This document shows, piece after piece, positions 47,407-54,743 of a stretch of DNA of 54,743 bases (positions are counted from its first letter, which is position 1; each line of letters begins with the position of its first letter). The notes below the pieces were generated by a model. That model was not told the origin of the DNA and searched no databases. It saw only the letters and a program-made list of their open reading frames with translations. The position numbers were made by a program, and so were the translations under genes. The stretch comes from an uncultured Oscillospiraceae bacterium (GTDB lineage: Bacteria > Bacillota > Clostridia > Oscillospirales > Oscillospiraceae), in NCBI GenBank assembly GCA_934589675.1, contig CAKTOF010000015.1, positions 1 to 54,743 on the forward strand. The letters are read 5' to 3'.

Positions 47407-48684
47407 TCAATCGCCGGCGCTCTCGCTGTCGGAGGCAGGCTCGTCCGGCGAGCTGCTCAGCGAAACGGGCTGGTACGTGCTCTTCTGCGGGGAGGGGTAA
47501 CGGTCGGGCTTATAGGCGCGGCCCATGGCCTGCGGGCGCTCCGGATCGCCGGAGACGGTCACGTCGTCGGCAGCTTCTGCCGGGGCGGGCTCGCCGCGCT
47601 CGGCGCGCTTTTTGGCGGCGTAGGCCTCTTTTTCGGCCTTGAGGCGGGCCTCTTCCTGCGCTTTGGCCTTCTTCTTGCTCGTGTTCGGGTCAGGCGCGTC
47701 CCCAAGCTGGGCGCGGCGCTCCTCGCGGCGGCGCTCCTTCTCGGCCTCGATGGCGGCCTGCTCGGCCGCGCGCTGCGCCTTGACGGCGTCCTCCGCGTCA
47801 TAGACCTTGCGGTAGTGTTTCGTGAGGTAATAGTCCTGAATGAGCGAGAACACGGCCTGCGCGATCCAGTACAGGCTCAGGCCGGCCGGGACGACGAAGC
47901 CGATATAGACGCTCATGAGCGGCATGAAGATGAGCATGGACTTCGTGGACTGGTTGGCCATCTTGGCGGCCATCTCGTCCGGATTGCCGTCTTCGTCGGT
48001 CGCGACGGTGTTGTTCATCTTCTGCGACAGCCACGCCTGCAGGAAGTTGAATCCGCCGGACAGCCACGGCAGCAGCCACAGGCCGATGTTGGCCCAGTTC
48101 ATGCCGTTTTTCCAGAACTTGAACACCGGCATGGCCGTCAGACTCACGCCGAGGAAGTTGAAGTTCATGTCGATGGCGCCCGGGACAGCGGCCTTGATCT
48201 CGGAGAAGAACTCCGTGATATGGCCGGCGAGGGTCATCTGGTAGTAATACGTCGACGTGTCGATCTCGATGCCATGGGCGGTGATGATGTTCACGATCTT
48301 CGTGATCTCATCGGCGCTCAGGCCCATGATATACGTCAGCGGCTGGCGGATGACGTAGTAGAGCGGAATGAGCAGCAGCGCCGGGATGAGCGACCACAGG
48401 CAGCCGCCCGTCATGCTGACACCCTCGTCCTTGTAGAGCTTGACCATCTCGGTCTGGTATTTCTGCTTGTCGTCGCCGCACTTGGCCTCGAGCGCCTTCA
48501 GGCGCGGGGACAGGCGGGACATCTTCATCATGCTTTTTTTGGACTTGACGGACAGCGGCAGAAGAATGACCTTGATGAGGATGGAAAACAGGATCAGCGC
48601 GATGCCATAGTTGCCGGTGGCCCGGTAGAGCTGCAGCAGCAGCCAGCCGAACGGGATCATGATGAGGTATTTAAATGGGTTCAT
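47407..48684 (-). CDS. yidC: Membrane protein insertase YidC
   Basis: 425 residues. It inserts and folds proteins in the membrane. The Firmicutes-type short form has an N-terminal hydrophobic segment, the conserved 60KD_IMP block (GIALILFSILIKVILLPLS with the positively charged Arg/Lys groove, RLSPRLKALEAK), and about five helices ending near residue 300. A charged, Lys/Glu/Ala-rich tail of over 100 residues follows, longer than in most relatives. CTGGAGG precedes ATG 48684. Confidence 0.94.
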   Translation of the reverse strand: MNPFKYLIMIPFGWLLLQLYRATGNYGIALILFSILIKVILLPLSVKSKKSMMKMSRLSPRLKALEAKCGDDKQKYQTEMVKLYKDEGVSMTGGCLWSLIPALLLIPLYYVIRQPLTYIMGLSADEITKIVNIITAHGIEIDTSTYYYQMTLAGHITEFFSEIKAAVPGAIDMNFNFLGVSLTAMPVFKFWKNGMNWANIGLWLLPWLSGGFNFLQAWLSQKMNNTVATDEDGNPDEMAAKMANQSTKSMLIFMPLMSVYIGFVVPAGLSLYWIAQAVFSLIQDYYLTKHYRKVYDAEDAVKAQRAAEQAAIEAEKERRREERRAQLGDAPDPNTSKKKAKAQEEARLKAEKEAYAAKKRAERGEPAPAEAADDVTVSGDPERPQAMGRAYKPDRYPSPQKSTYQPVSLSSSPDEPASDSESAGD

Positions 48685-48708
48685 TCGATTCCTCCAGAAA
48701 TCTGCCTG

Positions 48709-48921
48709 TCAGGGGACAGGATCATAGGGACACGAGTGGTTGAACGGATTGCACCGCAGAAGCCGCTTGAACGCAAGCCAGCCGCCTCGGCGCGCGCCAT
48801 ACTTGCCGATGGCCTCCAGCGCATACTGGGAGCACGTCGGGGTAAAGCGGCATCGGGCGGGCAACAGAGGGGAAATGCTGCGCTGATAGAACCGGATGAG
48901 CCGGATCAGGACAGTCTTCAA
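48709..48921 (-). CDS. yidD: Membrane protein insertion efficiency factor YidD
   Basis: 70 residues. The family signature is nearly complete: LIRFYQRSISPLLPARCRFTP, then PTCSQYALEAIGKYG and FKRLLRCNPF. It supports YidC and RnpA in the usual cluster. The start is TTG 48921, which overlaps the rnpA stop as TTGA, so translation is probably coupled. Confidence 0.93.
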   Translation of the reverse strand: MKTVLIRLIRFYQRSISPLLPARCRFTPTCSQYALEAIGKYGARRGGWLAFKRLLRCNPFNHSCPYDPVP

Positions 48922-49271
48922 TTCTCATTCAGATCCTTTTTGAGCAGATGGAGCGCGCCGGCCTGCGAAAGCAGCGCGCTCTCCAGCGCGGAGAACGGCG
49001 CATGCACGGCGCGCGAGCGCGCGACGACGACGATGTCCCACCCCGGCGCAAAGCGCGTCTCGTTCAGACGGTAGGCCTCGCGGAGGCGGCGGCGGACGCG
49101 GTTGCGCGTCACGGCGTTGCCGAGCTTGGCCGACACGGTGTAGCCGATGCGGTTTTTACCGAGGCCGTTGCGGCGGCAGTAGACGACAAGCTCCGGACAG
49201 GCGCTGCTTTTTCCGCGGGCGTAGAGCCGGCGGAAGAGATGGTTCTGCTTGAGGGAGACGGTATAGCGCAT
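48918..49271 (-). CDS. rnpA: Ribonuclease P protein component
   Basis: 117 residues from ATG 49271. The protein subunit of RNase P, which trims tRNA 5' ends. Visible: YTVSLKQNHLFRRLYARGKS, RIGYTVSAKLGNAVTRNRVRRRLREAYR (the RNR motif) and a C-terminal helix. GGGGGATC precedes the start. The frame extends upstream to 49334 without family match. Confidence 0.95.
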   Translation of the reverse strand: MRYTVSLKQNHLFRRLYARGKSSACPELVVYCRRNGLGKNRIGYTVSAKLGNAVTRNRVRRRLREAYRLNETRFAPGWDIVVVARSRAVHAPFSALESALLSQAGALHLLKKDLNEN

Positions 49272-49384
49272 GGAAGATCCCCCAGACTCCTCATTAAACG
49301 GATGGGGCGAACAGAAGCTAAGTCTTCCATTCACCCCCGGTTGGTCAATACGGTATCAAAACGGTGCACGGACTTCGCGCAGCA

Positions 49385-49519
49385 TCAGTGCGTCAGTCTG
49401 GCTCTGCCCTTGGCGCGGCGGCGGGCAAGGACCTTGCGGCCATTGGCGGTCGCCATTCTCTTGCGGAAGCCATGCTCCTTGGATCTCTGGCGCTTCTTGG
49501 GCTGATAGGTACGCTTCAT
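49385..49519 (-). CDS. rpmH: Ribosomal protein L34
   Basis: 44 residues, MKRTYQPKKRQRSKEHGFRK at the start and ARRRAKGRARLTH at the end, matching L34 throughout. AGGAGG lies eight bases before ATG 49519. It is the first gene of rpmH-rnpA-yidD-yidC-jag. Confidence 0.96.
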   Translation of the reverse strand: MKRTYQPKKRQRSKEHGFRKRMATANGRKVLARRRAKGRARLTH

Positions 49520-49609
49520 GTGGTACACCTCCTAAAAGATTATGCTCAACAGCCGCCGCATGGCGGCCGCAGCGTGCAAAAAGATAAACCTGTCCAAACA
49601 GGCTAGATT

Positions 49610-49639
49610 ATTATATCGTATGAACGCCCGGCGTGTCAA
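49610..49639 (-). promoter_or_regulatory. Promoter of the rpmH-rnpA-yidD-yidC-jag run
   Basis: Minus strand TTGACA (49639-49634), 18-base spacer, TATAAT (49615-49610), both boxes perfect. Confidence 0.85.
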
Positions 49640-49679
49640 CCGGATTTTTCAGAATTTCCGGCGCCGGAGCGGCATTTTC

Positions 49680-50870
49680 TCACCCGCGGCGCTGCGAGAG
49701 CGGGTCGGACGCCTCCTGCGCGTCCAGAAGTGCGCCGATGATCTGGTTCGAGACGAGAAAGCCGCTCGGCGTCAGGCGCCACGCGGCGCCCTCCCGGCGC
49801 GCAAAGCCCATCCTCTCATATCCGCCCAGCACCGCCTCGAGCGGGGCAAACGGCATGCGGAACAGGCGCGTGTATTCCTCCGGATCGACGCCGTAGCGGG
49901 TGCGCAGGCGCAGCATGAGATATTCTCCCGCGCGCTCGCGCTGCGGCAGCTCCTCGCATTCCGAGAGCACGACGCCGCCGTCCTTCACGCCGGCGATATA
50001 GCCGGAAAGATCGCGCGCGCAGGTGAAGCGCTTGCCGCCGAAGTCCGACGCGGCGGCCGGGCCGAAGCCGAGATACTCGCCGCCGAGCCAGTATTTGAGG
50101 TTGTGGCGCGACTCGCGCCCGGGCACAGCGAAGTTGGAGATCTCATACTGCTCGTAGCCATACGACTCGAGGTAGTCGACAGCGCACAGGTACATGTCGG
50201 CCTGCGTGTCGTCGTCGGGCAGGTTGGCGCAGTCGCGGTAGGAGTCGAGCGGCGTGCCCGGCTCGACCTTCAGCCCGTAGCAGGAGATGTGCTCCGGCCT
50301 GAGCTGGAGCGCGCGCTCGAGCGTGTGCATCCACTGCTCGCGCGTCTGGTTCGGCAGGCCGTACATAAGGTCGATGGACACGTTGTCAAAGCCCGCCGCG
50401 CGCGCCGAGCGCACGGCCGTGACGGCCTGCTGATAATTATGCGGGCGGCCGAGCGCCTTCAAAAGCTCGTTCGAGTCCGACTGGACGCCGATGGAGATGC
50501 GGTTGAAGCCTGAGCGCTGGAGACGCCGCAGCTCGTGCGGCGTGATGCTGTCCGGGTTGGCCTCGAGCGTGATCTCCGCGCCCTTGGCTACGTCAAAGCG
50601 GCGGAAAATCTCCGTCAGGATGGGCTTTAAGCGCGCCGCGCCGAAGAACGACGGCGTGCCGCCGCCGAAGTAGATCGTGTCGACGCTGTAGCTGCCCGCG
50701 CGCGCCGCGGCCTCGCGCAGGTGCGCGATGACGGCGTCCGTGTAGCGCTCCATGCTGTCGCGGTCCCGCCCGCCGGCGATGGAGTAGAAGTCGCAGTATT
50801 CGCATTTGCTGCGGCAGAACGGAATGTGGATGTAGATCCCCAGCGGCCGCCCCGTCTGCTTCTGCGTCAT
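49680..50870 (-). CDS. hemW: Radical SAM heme chaperone HemW
   Basis: 396 residues from ATG 50870. The radical-SAM motif reads FCRSKCEYCDF (about residues 18-28), then FGGGTPS, and RHNLKYW. The HNxxYW block distinguishes HemW from coproporphyrinogen oxidase HemN, so the heme-transfer role is favoured. GAAAGGGG is upstream. It lies 230 bases downstream of lepA on the same strand, the common lepA-hemW order. The in-frame extension to 51083 carries no family similarity. Confidence 0.92.
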   Translation of the reverse strand: MTQKQTGRPLGIYIHIPFCRSKCEYCDFYSIAGGRDRDSMERYTDAVIAHLREAAARAGSYSVDTIYFGGGTPSFFGAARLKPILTEIFRRFDVAKGAEITLEANPDSITPHELRRLQRSGFNRISIGVQSDSNELLKALGRPHNYQQAVTAVRSARAAGFDNVSIDLMYGLPNQTREQWMHTLERALQLRPEHISCYGLKVEPGTPLDSYRDCANLPDDDTQADMYLCAVDYLESYGYEQYEISNFAVPGRESRHNLKYWLGGEYLGFGPAAASDFGGKRFTCARDLSGYIAGVKDGGVVLSECEELPQRERAGEYLMLRLRTRYGVDPEEYTRLFRMPFAPLEAVLGGYERMGFARREGAAWRLTPSGFLVSNQIIGALLDAQEASDPLSQRRG

Positions 50871-50956
50871 GGCGTCAGCGCCCCTTTCATCAAAGCGATC
50901 TGCGAGCCGATCGCCTCGCAGAGTTCGCGGCTCTGGCCGCGAAGAAATTCGGATCA

Positions 50957-50987
50957 TTTTTTCCGGCGGCGTGTACGTCGGAAAAAA
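50957..50987. repeat. Inverted repeat in the lepA-hemW spacer
   Basis: TTTTTTCCG (50957-50965) and CGGAAAAAA (50979-50987) are complementary over nine bases. The T-run is at the 5' side on either strand, so it is not an ordinary terminator. Confidence 0.5.
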
Positions 50988-51080
50988 TTCTTTGCGCAGA
51001 GCGAACGTGCCCGCCCCAGGGGCGGGTGCGCTGAGCGGCGCGAAAACCCCGCAGCAGGACGTCGTCGTCCTGTCGCGGGC

Positions 51081-51122
51081 CAAATTAGATGATGACGACG
51101 TCAGTCGTCATCATCTAATTTG
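51081..51122. repeat. 19-bp perfect palindrome overlapping the 3' end of lepA
   Basis: CAAATTAGATGATGACGAC (51081-51099) and its exact complement at 51104-51122 flank a 4-base loop that contains the lepA stop codon. One arm encodes the last residues LKLDDDD of LepA; the other is its inverted copy just past the stop. No T-run follows, so it is not a typical terminator. Confidence 0.85.
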
Positions 51123-52912
51123 AGTACTGCCATGAATGCCTCGCTCGGGACCTGAACGGTGCCGAACGTGCGCATTCTCTTCTTGCCTTCCTTCTGCTTT
51201 TCCAGCAGCTTTTTCTTGCGCGTGATGTCGCCGCCGTAGCACTTGGCCAGAACGTCCTTGCGCAGGGCCTTGATCGTCTCGCGCGCGATGACCTTGCCGC
51301 CGACGGCGGCCTGGATCGGGATCTCGAACATCTGGCGCGGGATGTTCTCCTTGAGCTTTTCGGCGATGCGGCGGCCGCGGGCGTAGGCGCTGTCCTCGTG
51401 GACGATGAACGACAGGGCGTCGATGAGGTCGCCGTTGAGCAGGATGTCGAGCTTGACGAGGCGGCTCACGCGGTACTCCGAGAGCTCATAGTCGAGCGAC
51501 GCGTAGCCGCGCGTGCGGGACTTGAGCGCGTCGAAGAAGTCATAGATGATCTCGTTGAGCGGCATGTCGTAGTGCAGCTCGACGCGGTCGGTGTCGAGGT
51601 ACGTCATATCCTTGAATTCGCCGCGGCGGTTCTGGCAGAGCTCCATGATGTTGCCGATGTACTCCTGCGGCGTGATGATGGAGGCCTTCACGAACGGCTC
51701 CTCCTGCGTCGCGATCTCGGCGGGCGCCGGGTAGTTCTGCGGGTTGTCGATCATAACGACCTCGCCATTCGTCTTCGTGATGCGGTAGACGACGCTCGGC
51801 GTCGTCGTGATGAGGTCGAGGTTGAATTCGCGCTCGAGCCGCTCCTGAATGATCTCCATGTGCAGAAGGCCGAGGAAGCCGCAGCGGAAGCCGAAGCCGA
51901 GGGCGATGGAGCTCTCGGCCTCGAACGAGAGCGACGCGTCGTTGAGCTTGAGCTTTTCCAGCGCGTCGCGCAGGTCGCCGTAGCGCGCGCCGTCGGCGGG
52001 GTAGATGCCGGAGTAGACCATCGGCTGCACGGCGCGGTAGCCGGGCAGCGGCGCGAGCGCGGGATTCTCCACGCCCGTGACCGTGTCGCCGACCTGCGTG
52101 TCGGCGACGTTTTTGATGGACGCGGTCAGGTAGCCGACCTCGCCCGCGCCGAGCGCGTCGCACGGGCTCATGCCCTTCGGGTGCAGGTAGCCGACCTCGA
52201 CGACCTTGTACTCCGCACCCGAGGCCATCATGCGCACGTCCATGCCGGCGCGCACCGTGCCGTCCATGACGCGAAGGAAGACGATGACGCCGCGGTAGGC
52301 GTCGTACTGGCTGTCAAAGATGAGCGCGCGCAGCGGCGCGGCGCGGTCGCCCGCCGGCGCAGGGATGCCCGCGACGATCATCTCGAGCACGGCGTGGATG
52401 TTGATGCCGTTTTTCGCGGAGATCTCCGGCGCGTCCATGGCCGGGATGCCGATGATGTCCTCGATCTCCTTTTTTACGCGCTGCGGGTCGGCCGCGGGCA
52501 GGTCGATCTTGTTGACGACGGGCAGCACCTCCAGCCCCGCGTCGACGGCGAGGTAGGTGTTGGCCAGCGTCTGCGCCTCGATGCCCTGCGCCGCGTCCAC
52601 GACGAGCACGGCGCCCTCGCACGCGGCAAGCGAGCGGGAGACCTCGTAGTTGAAGTCGACGTGTCCCGGCGTGTCGATGAGGTTCAGGACATAAGTCTCT
52701 TTGTCGTCGGCCGTGTATTCAAGGCGCACGGCGCGCGCCTTGATGGTGATGCCGCGCTCGCGCTCGAGTTCCATATTGTCAAGCAGCTGGTCTTCCATCT
52801 CGCGCGCCGTGACGGCGTTGCACTGCTCTAAAATGCGGTCGGCCAGCGTGGATTTGCCGTGGTCGATGTGCGCGACGATGGAAAAGTTGCGCAGTTTTTC
52901 AAGATCGGTCAA
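51101..52912 (-). CDS. lepA: Elongation factor 4
   Basis: 603 residues. A ribosome-associated GTPase that back-translocates or aids ribosome assembly. GTPase motifs are AHIDHGKST (G1), DTPGHVDFNYEV (G3) and NKID (G4). Domain II, the EF-G-like domains and the LepA C-terminal domain (VGGKVIARETIKALRKDVLAKCYGGD, residues ~533-558) are all present. The start is TTG 52912 with GAGGTG seven bases upstream. The final DDDD lies in the palindrome at 51081-51122. Confidence 0.96.
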   Translation of the reverse strand: MTDLEKLRNFSIVAHIDHGKSTLADRILEQCNAVTAREMEDQLLDNMELERERGITIKARAVRLEYTADDKETYVLNLIDTPGHVDFNYEVSRSLAACEGAVLVVDAAQGIEAQTLANTYLAVDAGLEVLPVVNKIDLPAADPQRVKKEIEDIIGIPAMDAPEISAKNGINIHAVLEMIVAGIPAPAGDRAAPLRALIFDSQYDAYRGVIVFLRVMDGTVRAGMDVRMMASGAEYKVVEVGYLHPKGMSPCDALGAGEVGYLTASIKNVADTQVGDTVTGVENPALAPLPGYRAVQPMVYSGIYPADGARYGDLRDALEKLKLNDASLSFEAESSIALGFGFRCGFLGLLHMEIIQERLEREFNLDLITTTPSVVYRITKTNGEVVMIDNPQNYPAPAEIATQEEPFVKASIITPQEYIGNIMELCQNRRGEFKDMTYLDTDRVELHYDMPLNEIIYDFFDALKSRTRGYASLDYELSEYRVSRLVKLDILLNGDLIDALSFIVHEDSAYARGRRIAEKLKENIPRQMFEIPIQAAVGGKVIARETIKALRKDVLAKCYGGDITRKKKLLEKQKEGKKRMRTFGTVQVPSEAFMAVLKLDDDD

Positions 52913-52965
52913 GTTGCGTCACCTCAGCGTCCTCTTGTCAATCGAGGGCAAAATTCGTACCCTAT

Positions 52966-52994
52966 ACTATATAAGATTTCCCGGCTTTTGTAAA
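52966..52994 (-). promoter_or_regulatory. Promoter of lepA-hemW
   Basis: Minus strand TTTACA (52994-52989), 17-base spacer, TATAGT (52971-52966). Confidence 0.7.
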
Positions 52995-53082
52995 GCGCCA
53001 TTCGCGCGGACGGAAATTCCTTGCAGAAGGCGGCGCGGTGTGATAAGCTATCTGCAAAAAATGACGCTTGGAGGACATGCAG

Positions 53083-53367
53083 GTGGGAAAACTGACGATC
53101 CGGCGCGAGGGCGCGTGGGAGGCGTTCGCTGTGCCGATGCTGGGACTGGTGGACGGCGAGACGGTCTGCCGGCTCCTGAATTTCGGGATGTATGAATGCG
53201 AAAGGGGCGGCATCGTCGCCGTGACGTGCCATCTCGCCGGCCGCGAGGGCGGGGAAACCGTGCGCGTCGATCTGGACGCGTTTTCATCCGTCACGGTCAC
53301 GGCGCTGCAAAAGCCGGGAAAGACAGAGCTCACCGTCGAGCCGCCGGAGGCGGCGCTGCCGGAATAA
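53083..53367 (+). CDS. Small beta-rich protein of unknown function
   Basis: 94 residues. GGAGG at 53070-53074 fits GTG 53083 (spacing eight); ATG 53077 and TTG 53068 are in frame but too close to or before it. The protein alternates short strands (LTIRREGAWEAFAVP, GIVAVTCHLAG, TVTALQKPGKTELTV) and looks all-beta, without signal or membrane segment. Divergent from lepA. No family recognised. Confidence 0.55.
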   Translation: MGKLTIRREGAWEAFAVPMLGLVDGETVCRLLNFGMYECERGGIVAVTCHLAGREGGETVRVDLDAFSSVTVTALQKPGKTELTVEPPEAALPE

Positions 53368-53407
53368 AAAAGACGTCCTGCCGGATCGGCGGTGTTCATA
53401 AGGCAGC

Positions 53408-53450
53408 GAACAGCCACAGCAGCTTGCACTGCTGTGGCTGTTCTTGTAGT
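53408..53450 (+). terminator. Terminator downstream of the small beta-rich gene
   Basis: A perfect 15-bp stem (GAACAGCCACAGCAG, 53408-53422 with 53429-53443) and a 6-base loop, followed by TTGTAGTTT. From here on the DNA is clearly AT-richer. Confidence 0.75.
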
Positions 53451-53601
53451 TTATCCGGCCATATGATAATATGGAGCCGAACAGACCTGCAAATAGGAAT
53501 TTACACAATTCTTGAAATCAACACAAACTGCCATCAGTGTTGTTCCGTTGCTCGTTCTTTGCTGGTATCATTAAGCCATCAAATGAAGGAGGCAACAAGC
53601 C

Positions 53602-53955
53602 ATGAATACAGATAAAATCTATGCAGAACAACTCGCAAACGAATATGCACCCAAGGACACCTCCAAGGTGGTCGCACTTCGCAAGCTGGATACAAAAGCC
53701 AAGCTACCTGCAACCGTTTTTACCTACACATTCGGTATTATCACTGCGATGGTGGCTGGTGTTGGGATGTGCCTTTCCATGAAGGTTATCGGCAGCGGTA
53801 GTGCTGCTATGTTTGTTCTCGGCGTGATTGTCGGCATTATCGGGCTGCTGGGTATGGGTGTTAATTACCCCATCTACAAAAAAATGCTGGCTCAGGGCAA
53901 GCAGAAATACGCTTTTGAAATCATGGAATTGGCAAAAGAAATCAGCGAGAAGTAA
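53602..53955 (+). CDS. Small two-helix membrane protein
   Basis: 117 residues. Two membrane segments at about 40-62 (TYTFGIITAMVAGVGMCLSM) and 68-90 (MFVLGVIVGIIGLLGMGVNYP), with a charged helix after them (KYAFEIMELAKEISEK). AAGGAGG precedes ATG 53602. Proteins of this look, beside a TetR gene, are common in gut Clostridia and are sometimes annotated as dihydropteridine reductase, an unreliable label. Codon usage is AT-rich, unlike the main body of the window, which suggests a different history. Confidence 0.7.
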   Translation: MNTDKIYAEQLANEYAPKDTSKVVALRKLDTKAKLPATVFTYTFGIITAMVAGVGMCLSMKVIGSGSAAMFVLGVIVGIIGLLGMGVNYPIYKKMLAQGKQKYAFEIMELAKEISEK

Positions 53956-53983
53956 ACAACAACACGAAAGAAGGTGAGAACGA

Positions 53984-54589
53984 TTGAATAAATCAGAAAG
54001 CAGATATTTTGCTACTGCAGCCAGAATGGACGAAGCCTTTCTGACACTTCTGGGAAAAAAGGATTTTGCGTATATTACAGTCAAAGAAATCTGTGAAGTA
54101 GCAGGGGTCAATCGTTCCACCTTCTATCTGCACTATGAAACGATGTCAGACTTGCTCTCGGAGAGTATCAGTCGTATGAACGAGCAATTTCATGCTTGCA
54201 TGGAGAAAGATTCAGATGCCTTTTCTGCAAAGCTGCGGAATTGCCCGAGGGATGAATTATATCTAATTACGCCGGATTATTTAACACCTTACCTCAGCTA
54301 CATTAAGAATAACAAGCGACTGTTCCGCACAGCAACAGAAAATGCGGCGGTGTTGGGGATGGATAAAAGCTATGATAGGATGTTCCGTCATGTGTTTACG
54401 CCGATTCTCGACCGCTACGGTGTACTACCGCAGGATCGACCTTATATCATGGCCTTTTATATTCGGGGATTGATGGCAATTATCTCAGAATGGCTCAAGA
54501 ACGACTGTGCCGATTCCATTACGCATGTTACAGGTGTGATTCAGCAATGTGTAAAAATGCCACAAAGCGAAACGATGAACGCTGTTTGA
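53984..54589 (+). CDS. TetR/AcrR-family regulator
   Basis: 201 residues. TetR_N domain at about 9-55: AARMDEAFLTLLGKKDFAYI, TVKEICEVAGVNRSTFYLHYE. The C-terminal half (about 75-190) resembles the TetR_C_7/8 type of small Firmicutes regulators. The start is TTG 53984 with AAGGTGAG upstream. It lies 28 bases after the two-helix membrane protein and is probably co-transcribed with it, so it may control that gene. AT-rich codon use is shared with its neighbour. Confidence 0.85.
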   Translation: MNKSESRYFATAARMDEAFLTLLGKKDFAYITVKEICEVAGVNRSTFYLHYETMSDLLSESISRMNEQFHACMEKDSDAFSAKLRNCPRDELYLITPDYLTPYLSYIKNNKRLFRTATENAAVLGMDKSYDRMFRHVFTPILDRYGVLPQDRPYIMAFYIRGLMAIISEWLKNDCADSITHVTGVIQQCVKMPQSETMNAV

Positions 54590-54631
54590 CAACTTCCAGT
54601 TTGTAGAACAGATAACAAGGACGCACTTCTA

Positions 54632-54647
54632 TACACCGTTCGGTGTA
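54632..54647. repeat. Short palindrome downstream of the TetR gene
   Basis: TACACCG-TT-CGGTGTA, perfect over seven bases. No T-run follows. It could be a small hairpin or a binding site. Confidence 0.4.
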
Positions 54648-54666
54648 GTGCATTACGCGCGGAACC

Positions 54667-54712
54667 TGGCTCTCCCTTTGGGAGAGCTGTCGGCGCAGCC
54701 GACTGAGAGGGA
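54667..54712 (+). repeat. Interspersed palindromic repeat, relative of the 34472 repeat
   Basis: CTCTCCCTTTGGGAGAG followed by CTGTCGGCGCAGCCGACTGA. The second half matches CTGTCGGCGGAGCCGACTGG at 34495-34514 except for two bases. Both are two adjacent hairpins, a layout typical of intergenic repeats dispersed through a genome. Confidence 0.65.
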
Positions 54713-54743
54713 AAAACATGACCATACCAAAGGACAACAGTCA

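Noticed and set aside
50871..51083. N-terminal extension of hemW
   Set aside because: No similarity to HemW, crosses inverted repeats, and ATG 50870 has a ribosome site.

Overview
The window looks like the chromosome of a high-GC anaerobic Firmicute of the Clostridia, most like the Oscillospiraceae (Flavonifractor/Intestinimonas/Oscillibacter type). This rests on protein character: a Clostridia-type rpmH-rnpA-yidD-yidC-jag block, a T-box leader, SLH-domain and VanW proteins, and CoA-transferase and thiolase genes of butyrate-type fermentation. Clear TTGACA/TATAAT promoters and AGGAGG ribosome sites agree. The species is not determined. Both ends (about 1-200 and 53450-54743) are visibly AT-richer than the rest.

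Layout. 1-770: a partial TIGR04076-like gene, a coding-like fragment of unknown origin, and tRNA-Glu and tRNA-Met. 900-9770: housekeeping genes (mtaB, an HPr-like protein, a D,D-carboxypeptidase, pgi, a small P-loop protein, a PucR-type regulator, prfC). 9890-14870: an ECF sigma factor with a membrane partner and a lipoprotein, tadA, an XRE repressor divergent from three very small genes (zinc ribbon, helical protein, sigma-region-4-like HTH), and a membrane-anchored unknown. 14910-24190: an HD-domain protein, a VanW protein, the prs-pth-mfd run, and a soluble histidine-kinase-like protein without the usual histidine. 24425: gap.

25557-43317 is the striking part. It holds six paralogues of the acetyl-CoA hydrolase/transferase (4-hydroxybutyrate/butyryl CoA-transferase) family, one two-subunit AtoD/AtoA CoA-transferase, an acetyl-CoA acetyltransferase with an unusual insertion, a PaaI-type hotdog thioesterase, a TetR regulator, an inorganic pyrophosphatase and a sodium:solute symporter. 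These are organised in several separately promoted units, and two of the promoters carry near-perfect palindromes just downstream of the start. My inference is a fermentation locus that moves CoA among many different carboxylic acids. A methionine unit (metY-metA under a T-box leader with an ATG specifier candidate) sits inside it.

43568-53367: an SLH-anchored M3-like metallopeptidase, a cytidylate-kinase-like protein, jag-yidC-yidD-rnpA-rpmH, hemW, lepA and a small unknown. 53600-54743: an AT-rich tail with a small membrane protein, a second TetR regulator and a copy of an interspersed palindromic repeat. Related repeats form a 410-bp nested inverted-repeat element at 34391-34800.

All calls come from reading the sequence and from recalled family knowledge; no database search was run.
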